Shown piece after piece: positions 53,970 to 64,000 of a stretch of 64,000 nt of DNA (position 1 is its first letter; every line of letters begins with the position of its first letter). The position numbers were made by a program, and so were the translations under genes. The DNA comes from Diprion similis. Its lineage: Eukaryota; Arthropoda; Insecta; Hymenoptera; Diprionidae. The stretch is taken from assembly GCF_021155765.1 (NCBI RefSeq), contig NC_060115.1, positions 13,806,493 to 13,870,492 of the forward strand. The letters run 5' to 3'. The notes under the pieces are model-generated. The model saw only the letters and a list, made by a program, of their open reading frames with translations. It was not told where the DNA came from and did not search any database.

Positions 53970-55228
53970 AGTATGGAGGCACGGGCATATATGTATATGA
54001 CCTGTGGTCAAGTATCCAGACATTTATTGAAAACTGAGCAATATTAAAAAAAAAAAGTGAAAAAAGAGAAAGAAAGGTTAGAATGATGTAGCTTTACTCG
54101 TGGAATTCTTCCACAGCATAATGATATAATTATATATGTATATCTAATAACCACGACAAATATACAACTTGTATTGATTACCTAAATGTTGAGAAATATT
54201 GAACCGAAAAAAAATGAAAATAATTGGAAGAAACGTCAAAATAATGTAGCTCTACTCGTAGAATTCTCCCACAGCAAAATAATACAAATATAAAACTTTC
54301 ATTAATTATATAAATATGCCACAGTACGTGTTGAAATATTGAAAAATAATCAACCGAAAAAAAGTAAAAAAAATTCAAAATATAAATAAATAAAGTACGT
54401 TTAAAATAATGTAGCTCTACTCGTAAAATATAAAATATAGAACTTGAATTGATTATACGTATATCACAGCATGTGTTAAAGTGTTTACAAAATGACCAAA
54501 AAATAAAAAAAACTAAAAAAAAAAAAAAAAGAAAAAACCTCTACGATAGCCATCACCTTGTCGCTGGTGTGGAGGCTTAAGCTCGGTTGATTCCAGTGAA
54601 CTAAGCATGGTTAACAATATTCATTATTATTCATTACACCGACAAATATTCTAACAGGTTTTATTTGATAGTCAGCAGTTAGTTAGTTAGTTTATATTTG
54701 GTATCAATTCGCAAGTATTTTACGTGCGTGACTTTTCTTTAAGATTTCTCTCGGATTTTGAAATGAAGCTCTGTACGCTACAAAGATATCCAGCAACGTT
54801 GTGGAAAACATTGTTCCTTTTTGTTAGTTGTTGTATGACCATTTTCACGTGGTTATGAAATGATAGTATCAAGCAGCATAGCTTTAACGAAAATAACAAT
54901 AATAGGTAAATCCAAATATGATAAGGATGATCAATCCCATAGTGGAAATTATTTTCAACGTTAAATTTTGATTGATATACCATTATAGATACCAGTGTGA
55001 TACGCTCGAAGCAGAAAATATTGCAAAGTATTGTACTGATTATCGAAGTCTCTACGACGTGTAGATAGACGATAACTATATGACGATGAGTAAACTTAAA
55101 TGACTGTGGAGGCTTCCAACAATAGGTTATGTATTATACCTGAAATAATCAGTCTGGAAAAGAATCATCATTTGTAATTGCAATTGACAATACATATTCA
55201 AAAATTTCAAGGTTTGGGGATTTTTGGA
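53970..55228. other. Non-coding interior of Mutator-like element
   Basis: AT-rich sequence with three loosely similar blocks sharing AATGTAGCTCTACTCGT near 54085, 54243 and 54408, and A-runs. No gene found. Confidence 0.45.
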
Positions 55229-56000
55229 ATTTTATGATTTTAGGACTCTGTTGTATTTTGAAGAGCGTGGATTTGACAGAAGATGTTCAAGAGGTAAAGT
55301 TGCTCAGCATCGCCGGCACAATCGAGCACAATCAGATAATTCAAACTTTTAGCGTTTCGAGAAATTTTATAATTTTTGACTTTCTTGTATTTTGGAAAGC
55401 GTGGTTCCGACAGAAAATGTTCCGGAAGCAAAGTAGCTCAGCATCGCCGGCACAATCGAGCACAATCGTTCAATTTGAACTTTTTGCGTTTCGAGAAATT
55501 TTATAATTTTTGACTTTCTTGTATTTTGGAAAGCGTGGTTCCGACAGAAAACGTTCCGGAAGTAAAGTTGCTTAACATCGCCAGTTTAATCGAGCACAAT
55601 CGTTAAAACTAAACTTGTTACGTTTCGAGAAATTTTATAATTTTTGACTTTCTTGTATTTTGGAAAGCGTGGTTCCGACAGAAAATGTTCCGGAAGCAAA
55701 GTAGCTCAGCATCGCCGGCACAATCGAGCACAATCGTTCAATTTAAACTTTTTGCGTTTCGAGAAATTTCATAATTTTTGACTTCCTTGTATTTTGGAAA
55801 GCGTGGTTCCGACAGAAAATGTTCCGCAAGCAAAGTAGCTCAGCATCGCCGGCACAATCGAGCACAATCGTTCAATTCAAACTTTTTGCGTTCCGAGAAA
55901 TTTTATAATTTTTGACTTTCTTGTATTTTGGAAAACGGGGTTCTGACAAAAAATGTTCAGAAGACAAAGTTGCTCAGCGTTGCCAGCACAATTCTGCACA
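55229..56000 (-). repeat. Subterminal 133-bp tandem array, right
   Basis: About five copies of the unit, inverted relative to 48830-49335; GTGGTTCCGACAG recurs at intervals of 133-134 bp. Confidence 0.85.
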
Positions 56001-56470
56001 GTTGTGAAAGTTAGACTTTCCTAAATTTTTCAATTTTCTTATTGACGAAGTGCCACAAAACTGTTTTTGTTAATTTTTTGAAGGCGGTTCGAGTTATCGA
56101 CCCCTGGTTTTCGGCACAAAGTCCTAGAAACGGAGCTTAACCTGGCACAATCATCTGTTTTAAACAAATTTCACAAGGCGAAGCTGATGCCATTTTTTCA
56201 AATTCGAATATATCAAAATTCTCTGCACTTACAGAAAATTTTCTGGCGGCACAACAATCAGTGCACGTTCATCTACTCAGCACAATCATAATATTTAAAC
56301 TTGTCGTTAATGGCTCAGCTAGTCGAAAAAACATTTTTTGACGATATCTCGTTGGTTTTTTGAGATATTGACCATTGATTTACGGCACAAGGCAGCACAC
56401 GCATAGCACAACTCAGCACAGTAATCCTTTTTAAACAATTTAAACATTGCTCAGCTAAGTTCACGCACAT

Positions 56471-57049
56471 TTTAGCGTCTCGAAGCCACCGGAAACCGGG
56501 AATTGCTCTGTTTCCGAAGATAAACCTCATCAACCAGTTGTTACATTGGCTGAGCTGAAAACTATTTACGACAATCCGAGAGAGTCAAATTTATCACGAT
56601 CGATTTAAGAGAGATTGTCGCACGCTACGAAGCACGATAATTGGGATTTTGAAGAGATAATCGAACATTATTACAGTAAACCCGAAGTTTCGGACTGTAT
56701 TATGTATTACATTACTGCTAACGTGACGAGACAAATTATAAATACGGTGAAATGCGTGGAATGTAAACAGGCTTCATTGAGTTCGGAAAGTAGAGCCCAT
56801 CTGCCTCAATCTGCCATAACAGATTGGCTTGCGCGCGGCCCATTAATTCACCCGAATACTAATTTGTACCGATTTGTCCTTTTTCTCGAACAACGATTTT
56901 TAGTTCATTGTAATGCGGCTCATGTTTTTGAATCGATTTTGGAAGATATATTTGCGTACGAAAAGCATTCCTTCCCGTGTGTTAATCACGCTGGTGAAAT
57001 TTTATTGCACATCATTAAATATTGTGTAACAACGCGCATGCAGCAGTAA
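56471..57049 (+). pseudogene. P-element-type transposase, C-terminal exon
   Basis: Continues the exon cut at 48358; the junction reads HKILSTFSVSKPPETG across one copy of the TSD. A TAA at 56606 is in frame. Then follows YYSKPEVSDCIMYYITANVT, VKCVECKQASL and a Leu-rich end, the conserved C-terminal domain of THAP9/P-type transposases, ending at a stop at about 57049. Confidence 0.8.
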
Positions 57050-57460
57050 TGCGCATGCAGCAGTATTGCTCATGGCTTAACTCAGAGCAACAGAAACAAA
57101 ATCAATTTGGAAAAAAGGCATCGAAATTTTGCAAAACCTAAATACACTTTTGGAAATTGTAATGCAATTCAAACTGAAATATACTTTTGGTAATATAAAA
57201 TATCCTAGCGTTTTCATCATTCCCAACGTTCCCAATTCTCAACTTTCCTCTGAATTTATACACATTTTGTTATAAAAATAAATAAATTGACAGTTTTGCG
57301 TTGCTTGCGGGAGTGGGGTTAGGCGGTGATAGTCGGTCGTAGCGGCAGCAGCGCGGAATACAGCCAGCGCCACGTTGCGGCTGGTGACGTTAAGTGGACA
57401 AGATTTTGGGCTCAGTGCTAGGGGGTGATGGTAAGTAAATATTTACTACAAAAAACCATA
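57050..57460. other. 3' flank of P-type relic
   Basis: No coding sequence. A GC-richer block at 57300-57400 (GGCGGTGATAGTCGGTCGTA) and TGACGTTA near 57387, also present near 42486, could be part of the element ends, but I could not establish a TIR. Confidence 0.3.
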
Positions 57461-59198
57461 TAGACCGGGAGATAGTGCACGTAGGGAGCATCTCATTGTT
57501 TGCAAGTATGGCACCCCTTGAGGGGTTGAATTACATAATTAATGAAAGCAAAATGATGGTCATAGCGCTGGTCGTCGGGGCGTTATCGCATAACGAATAA
57601 TCGAACATGTCGGATAAATTGGGGTTTTGGAATGATTTTCTACACAAAAAATCTTGCATTTTCCGATAGTTGATGAAAAAAAAATCCGGCGGAAGTAATA
57701 TGCCATACTCATGCGGCGGGGCTTAAAGTCCGCCATACTGATCGAAACAGGCAAGTTTTTTTTTTCCTTTTAAACGATTTTTTACAGGTTCTTTTTTTTC
57801 AACTTGTTATTTTCAAACTGACATTCACGAAAATCGCCACGCCATACCGTTTTGACTGGTCTAAATAGTCACCATACTGCCGTGAAGGAGAAGGTTTTTT
57901 TAAAGTTGTTAAACGATTTTTCACAGTATGGCATTTGGATTGTTGAATGTTCATGATACAATATTACCGTAAATATACAAGCCATACTTCACGTCGAGTG
58001 CAAAAGTAGTGCCATACTTACAAAACTGTGTTTTCGAAACATTATTTAAAAAACGATTGGGTAAGACGTAAAATTATTTATTACAGTATGGCATCATTGT
58101 TTTCAGTTGATTTCGATATGACACTATCGAACAAAAAATACCCCATACTGTGACAATGGGGTTGAAGACTACCGCATTGTCGTTAGGATGTGGAAAAAAA
58201 AAATTCGAAACGTATTTTTACAATATGGCATTTCGATTTTTCGAAAGTTGATATAAAACTACATCTCAGAAAAATTGTGCCATACTTATGGCGAAGTGCA
58301 AAAGTGGTGCCATACTCGATAAACTGATTTTCCGAAACGTCTGAAAGGTACAAGCGGTTAAAAAAAACGTACAATTACTCATTGCTAAACAAATATTTTA
58401 TTATTAATTTTGCGTCCTTATAGAGGAATCTTTAGCATGCGGGTGAAGCAGTACGACGCCTTCATTTACTGTAACCCGTAGAATATTAACTGGGATCTGT
58501 TATAAATCACAATTGCCAATACATATCAGTTCGCAAATTTATATTTAAGGTTTTCACACGTTCAACTTTCAGGAAAAATTTATGCCATACTGTAAAAAAT
58601 CATTTAAATTCCGCATAAAATGTTACAATTTTATAATAATATTATACGTATTTGGCCCTTCCCACGAGTATGGTGTTATCAGATTTCTGTTTCTAGTCAT
58701 TAAAATAACTGGTAAAAAAATTTTTAGGCTGTAAAAAATCGTTCAACAACTTTAAAAAAACCTTCTCCTTTACGGCAGTATGGCGACTATTTAGACCCGA
58801 CAAAACGGTATGGCGTGGCGATTTTTGTGAATGTCAGTTTGAAAATAACAAGTTGAAAAAAAAGAACCTGTAAGAAATCGTTTATAAAAAAAAAAAAAAA
58901 CTCATCTGTTTCGATCAGTATGGCGGACTTTAAGCCCCGCCGCATGAGTATGGCATATAGCTTCCACCGGATTTTTTTTTCGCACAACTACCGGAAAATG
59001 CAAGATTTTTTGTGTAAAAAATTATTCAAAAACCCCAATTTATCCGACATGTTCGATTGATCGTCATGCGATAACGCCCCGACGACCAGCGCTATGACCA
59101 TCATTTTCCTTTCATTAATTATGTAATTCGACCCCTCAAGGGATGCCATACTTGTAGAAAATGAGATGCTCCCTACGGGCACCATCCTCCCGGTCTAA
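57461..59198. mobile_element. Foldback element rich in AGTATGGC motifs
   Basis: Ends TAGACCGGGA and TCCCGGTCTA; arms of about 450 bp are inverted (57461-57930 against 58735-59198). No ORF. The octamer AGTATGGC or its complement GCCATACT occurs at least fifteen times, in both directions, including in the unpaired central part. It looks like a non-autonomous DNA element. Confidence 0.75.
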
Positions 59199-60090
59199 TA
59201 TTATAAAAATCGTACTCAAAATCATCAAAGCGTACTTAAATATCTCCAAACGTACAAAGAAATCTGAACGCGTACCAGCGTACCAAAAAGGTTAAAACGT
59301 ACCAGAGAAGTATGATCGTACCAGCAATGGTAAGACTGCGTATCACTGTATAAATCAGTCGGCCTGGTGCCGGGGGTACTCCTGCGAATAACGCGCTACC
59401 TTTATAACGGAAGATGGCGCGCAGCGGCGCGACCGCTGAATTCTGCTAGACTTGTGCTAGTCTGTGCCGGAAATCCCGATTGCCCAACTTGTACGATTTT
59501 CCGGAAAATTGAGAAAAACGAAAATTGGACCAACCCAGCACTTCAGAGTAGTGATGGGACATCGCATCGAAATATCGAGAATATCGATATTTTCATTATG
59601 ATATATCGATATTTCACATCTATGTCGTTCAACCGATATATCGATGCCTCACAACGATTTAAACTTTCGATGTCGATATTTTGCACTCGCTCACAACTTC
59701 ATGCTGTTCATGGTCTTCATACTGTTAAAGTTATTCAGGCTTGTGGAAAGGATTATGTAACTTTTCACATTTCACATTTTCACATATCCCAACATCCAAG
59801 CATTCCGATTGGTTTGCAAAGTTTAGTTAACCTATCAGAATGCTTGGATGCTAGGAAATGTGAAAATGTGAAATGTGAAAAGTTACATAATCGACCTGTA
59901 TATTCACGGATGATACGTCGCATCAGCCATAACCGATAGTACAACAAGCAGGATAATTTAGGAACACCCATGACTATAGATTTGAATTCGTCGATGGAAA
60001 TTATCAACAATATTTGTGGCGCCAAATAGACTTTTTATATGTAATTGATTTATATTTACAGACGAACTTGATAGGGGTAACATGGGTTGA
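59199..60090. other. hAT 5' region and small hairpin
   Basis: CGTAC-rich sequence at 59215-59330. TAGTGATGGGAC at 59549 resembles a hAT terminal repeat, with CTTCAGAG before it as possible 8-bp TSD, but no partner was found. ATCGATAT-rich sequence follows. At 59757-59887 is a palindrome with arms containing CACATTTCACATTTTCACAT. The open frame across 59367-59939 is not convincing. Confidence 0.4.
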
Positions 60091-61689
60091 CTAAAAAGCA
60101 TCATCTGGAAGCATTTCCGAAAAGTGAATGGTGATACTGCTGCATGTAAATATTCTGATAAAGTGATAAAAACTTCAGGAAACACCTCAAACATGAGAGG
60201 ACATCTGTCAGTAGCACATGCCTCGATATTGACTGACATTACTGATACAGAAAATGAAGATGAAAATTTGTCAAATAAACGTGGCCATGTACAAGGGTCC
60301 TTGTACTCAAGCACGAAAAAATTCAAGATAGAAGCAGGATCAAGTGCATCAACGTCCAAACAATCTTCTGTTAATGTTCTGGGTCAGGAAACAACTGCTG
60401 GATCAACCTGCTCAACTTCTATTCCTGGTGTTAGCAGTTCAACAAGTAGATCCAAAATTACAAAAAACATAAAGGATGTTTTCGTCAATATCAAATCATT
60501 TCAAGAAGGGGACGTCAAGCATACGAAGCTGACAGACAAAATTCTTTTCGTGATATGCAAAGATTCTCAACCCTTGACAACTGTTGAGAGAGAAGGCTTT
60601 CGAGAACTCATTGCATATGTAGCTCCAAATTATAAATTGCCATGCAGAAAAATCTTCGCACGTCATCTTGATCAGAAGTACGAAAAACTTTCTGGTGATT
60701 ACGAGGATATTTTCAAAACAGTTAAAAACATAACTCTAACGACAGACCTTTGGACTGATACTTTAAATACTCGCAGCTTCCTAAGAGTTACGGCTCATTT
60801 TTGGAAGGGATCAGAAATCGCCAGCGTCATCTTAGGTGTCTATGAATTTATAACATCGCACACAGCTGCTAATCTTCAAGAAAAGCTACGTAATGTGTGC
60901 CAAGAATGGGGAATCACGATAGATAAGATAAGTGCAGTAGTTACTGACAATGCTGCGAATATTGTAAAAGCTGTCGAAGATTTTATTGGAAAAAAGTACC
61001 ATTTGAGATGCTGTGCACATAAAATCAATTTCGTCGCTGAAAAATCAATTAAAGGTGTTGCAGGATTGCCAGATTTAATACAAAAAGTGAAGAGCATCGT
61101 TACATGGTTCAAGCAATCTAACAAAGCAAGCGACGAACTCAGAGCTGCTTACGAACTCAAACTGAAACAAGATGTGAACACAAAATGGAACTCTACTTTT
61201 TATATGCTTCAAAGATTCATCCAAATTCGTCGTGTTGTTCACGATATTCTTTACAATTACCCATCAGCACCTCCTATGGTTACTCCACAAGAGTTAGAAA
61301 AATTAACTGAAGTTTGCGATGTTTTAAAGCCATTAGAAAAAATAACACGTGAGTGGTCTGCCGAAAAATATGTAACTCTCAGTAAGGTCATTCCCATGAT
61401 CCATGGATTAGTAGATCAACTCCAGACCGTGGATGCAAACAATGGTATGGCAGAGGAACTAAAAAGGGAAATGCTGGGTGAGATCAAACAAAGATTTGAT
61501 CAAGTCGAAAAAGTTCCTATGTTTGCCATTGCAACGCTTCTGGACCCAAGCTTAAAGAAAATTGATTTTCAAGATCCTGTAGCTTGTTCACGAGCTGTCC
61601 ACCTTGTGAAGAACATGTTACAGCAACAACGTCCACAATACTCTAACCCAGATATTACAGAAACTGAAGAGATTGCTTCAAGTAAGTAA
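60091..61689 (+). pseudogene. BED-finger hAT transposase, truncated
   Basis: The BED finger begins with IIWKHFRK at about 60091; the reported frame from 60124 starts with GTG. The first zinc pair reads CKYS instead of C-x2-C, while the H-x4-H end (HLSVAH) is kept. The RNase H-like core has TLTTDLWTD (first Asp) and AVVTDNAANIVKAV (second Asp), CAHKINFV and KWNSTFYMLQR. The frame ends just after ASSK at a perfect GTAAGT donor (61682), so the C-terminal hATC dimerisation exon with the last Glu is missing, probably displaced by the next element. Confidence 0.85.
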
Positions 61690-61692
61690 TAT

Positions 61693-63167
61693 CTAGGCAA
61701 AAACATCTGAAATGTAAAAAAATCCGCCAAGTTACCCAAACCAAATCACAATAAAAATTCAAGAACAACTTAGATATGGCCAGTCTCTGTCGTGAAATCA
61801 GGAAAGAACCGCAAGCCCTACGATCTCTCAGCAAGTAGGTATACTTCGTCAAGTCGGACCTCGCTGTTTCGTGTAGTGATATCGAAACATCATTCCAAGC
61901 GCTACGTACTTGGTGGGCACATTGGCTTGATATTTTTTGTATCGAAACGGTCCCACTTGTTCGTGAAGTGTGTGATCCCGTCCAATAATTCCGTCTCCAA
62001 AACTATCTATTACCATCAATAAATGGACTGAATTTTTTTTTTTAAGGTATTGTGCATCGAAATAACTGGTTGATGACAGATTGTTTAATATTACTAACGT
62101 ATCGGATTTGTTACTTTTTTTTTCACCTCCAGTTTAATTGCATATTTTATAAAATCGAGGACTTCACGCAATTCAGTGTATTGATCCATTAGCTTTGAAC
62201 AGTATCATTATCGTACATTTTCAATTTTGACTGCACATGTGCGTTTCATTCATTTATTTAAAAGCATTTGTTGTTGATTGCAGTCCGAAAATAGTTGCGT
62301 AGTTGTACGGGAGTGCTGGAGTGCAGGCGCCTACGGGAAAAGTGTATAGTTATTGTAACGAAGTTATGTTCTCACTCCTTATACATCTTCGCACGGCTGA
62401 TGTCGATCAATGTTAATCCGTCAAATGTTTAATCATTTGTCTACAAATAAACGAGGTCGCCGCGTCATGGCGTCAGCGAATATTATTATAATAATAGTCA
62501 ATCTCTAGACTCTAACAGAAGCTCTTCGATTCCAAATATATCCGCTTCTTTCACACATATTCTTCCTGTGAGATTTCTTCGACTCGACGTGTACTCATTA
62601 CGCACAGAAAATCTATTAATTCCTTTCGATGCAGTTCTTAGATTGCTTTTTATCATGTTATTATAAGCATCTTCGAGCATAGCTAATGAAAATTAATTTT
62701 TTTTTTAGCTAGCAAGCAAGAATAAGATATTGGCAGGTAAATTGTACATATCGAAGGTTTGGTCGCTTGTGCCACGTAATGTATTTAAGCAAACTGTTTC
62801 CATACAGCATCGAGACGCATCGAGTTTTTATTATGTACAATTTATATTCTCACGTAATTATTCCGCGAAACAATGCAATGGATTCAGTTCCATGATTACT
62901 CTGTCGGTATATAATTCGTAATTGATTTTCAACAAAAATGTGCCCGCCAAGTACGTAGCGCTTGGAATGATGTTTCGATATCACTACACGAAACAGCGAG
63001 GTCCGACTTGACGAAGTAGACCTACTTGCTGAGAGATCGTAGGGCTTGCGGTTCTTTCCTGATTTCACGACAGAGACTGGCCATATCTAAGTTGTTCTTG
63101 AATTTTTATTGTGATTTGGTTTGGGTAACTTGGCGGATTTTTTTACATTTCAGATGTTTTTGCCTAG
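61693..63167. mobile_element. Long-TIR element of unknown family
   Basis: Arms of about 230 bp starting CTAGGCAAAAACATCTGAAATG (61693-61924) are inverted at 62938-63167. Homologous inverted frames (KSGKNRKPYDLSASR) are shadows of the arms. No transposase is inside. It lies where the hAT 3' intron is expected. TSD not clear. Confidence 0.65.
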
Positions 63168-64000
63168 ATTTCATGACTTTTTGTAAGTATGCGGCAATGA
63201 TACTGCTGTACCGTATTAACCAATGAACTAATGCTAAGCGAACTACAACTCCTTATACCTGTTGTGATATGTAGCATTCGTAGTTGATAACTGTATGACT
63301 TATCTGTCATGAGAAACCAAACTAGTAATGCGGCTGATCCAATTTGCGCATGATTACGTGAATAATAATAATAACCACCACCAATACCCGGTAAGGTGTG
63401 TCCCCAAAACGTCTTCCGGAGACTTGTACGAGGCAAGCGAGCGAATTGTTCAACGACCATCATTATGCGTTTGCAGTCCGTTCGAAGATGTTTAATAAAA
63501 ACACCCGTATTCGCACTAGGAACAAGGGAATTACAGGAATCCTTGCCTAGCTGTTGACAGACCGAGTCCTCAACCTCAACTCGCCGACTCAGCACCCGAA
63601 CGACATAATCTGTGACAATATACGTCTACCTCGATTTGCTAATAAGTAGTGAATACACTGCGAAGTGAAAACGATAGATGACAATTTTTTTTTTGTAATT
63701 TCATGTTTTCAATCGCCTAACACAGCAAGTAAAGCTAAAATTTTTCAGTCTCAGTGCATGATTCTATTTTATACAGTTTTAAATTCTTAACACTAATTTA
63801 CCAATTAACAATACATGTCGCTGCAGCATATGTTTTTTCATGAATTTACATTTAGAAATTAATCTGATGAAGCAACAACAAATCGTAGTAAAGGTTGTCA
63901 TCTTTATGTTAGAACACTACGGTGAATCGTCATGATAGTGTATGTCTAAAGTACAACACCACAAGTGTTGAAATAACTTTACAAGTAACACAGTACCTAA
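63168..64000. other. Unassigned 3' end of window
   Basis: The 143-residue minus-strand frame at 63164-63595 has no motif I recognise. The hATC exon of the transposase was looked for here and not found. AT-rich from 63660 on. Confidence 0.3.

Larger units (their letters stand above)
48359..56470 (+). mobile_element. Mutator-like element with USP-fused transposase
   Basis: A 9-bp duplication, TTTAGCGTC, flanks it (48350-48358 and 56471-56479). The ends are long inverted repeats (about 0.98 kb left, 1.24 kb right) starting ATGTGCGTGAAC and holding tandem arrays of a 133-134 bp unit. Two overlapping frames encode one protein with an RNase H-like transposase core and a C-terminal protease-like domain. 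TSD length, long TIRs and the DDE pattern agree with the MULE superfamily. It inserted into a coding exon of the P-type relic. Confidence 0.85.

Noticed and set aside
59367..59939. 190-codon ORF
   Set aside because: It crosses a likely hAT terminus and a palindrome; the composition follows the repeats.
63164..63595. 143-residue minus-strand ORF
   Set aside because: No motif; its 3' end runs into the TIR of the 61693-63167 element.
1..64000. CRISPR arrays, operons, rRNA
   Set aside because: No regularly spaced identical direct repeats with unique spacers, and no rRNA-like sequence. The tandem arrays lack spacers.

Overview
This 64 kb window looks like arthropod, most likely insect (possibly hymenopteran) nuclear DNA. 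The evidence is AT-rich host-like sequence, GT-AG introns, a THAP/P-element relic, a mariner, a hAT, Ty3/Gypsy elements with tRNA-Leu primer sites, an errantivirus-type element and a Polinton/Maverick. I found no convincing host gene. Almost everything I can assign is nested mobile DNA, and several insertions can be placed to the base from terminal repeats and target-site duplications (TSDs).

Left part (1-13 kb): a decayed transposon ORF (59-1301). Then a foldback element with long inverted arms (1633-2709 and 8519-8907), split by an errantivirus-like LTR element on the minus strand (2710-8518, 442-bp LTRs, TSD ATCA). That element keeps env and most of integrase but lacks gag, protease, RT and RNase H. 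At the deletion point sits a 45-nt copy of the 3' part of a mature tRNA-Leu, including CCA, with the m1A58 position changed. Next comes a TIR-bounded relic (9009-11707).

Middle part (13-39 kb): a broken Ty3/Gypsy pol (13293-39141) is cut inside its integrase by a Polinton (15507-37546, TSD TGCTAA, long TIRs). The Polinton carries protease, an unknown DNA-element protein, MCP, a basic peptide, PX-like protein, minor capsid protein, integrase, two conserved small proteins, packaging ATPase and DNA polymerase B on the minus strand. Two unknown genes lie on the plus strand at its other end. Stops and frameshifts hit the protease, integrase, ATPase and polymerase, so this copy is dead as a self-sufficient unit. 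Its right TIR is split by a young Gypsy-type LTR element (33591-36878) whose two 284-bp LTRs read identical. The same gypsy relic also contains a related solo LTR (14769) and a small TIR element (38241-38910).

Right part (39-64 kb): a DD41D mariner-like element (39484-41471); a multi-exon THAP/P-element-type transposase relic (42765-57049) interrupted by a probable solo LTR in an intron (44306-46128, TSD ATAC) and by an 8.1-kb Mutator-like element in an exon (48359-56470, 9-bp TSD TTTAGCGTC). The Mutator-like element encodes a transposase with a C-terminal ubiquitin-specific-protease-like domain. Then come a foldback element rich in AGTATGGC motifs (57461-59198), a BED-finger hAT transposase (60091-61689) and another long-TIR element (61693-63167).

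Relative ages follow from nesting: gypsy is older than the Polinton, which is older than the 33591 LTR element; the P-element relic is older than the Mutator-like element; the foldback is older than the errantivirus-like element.
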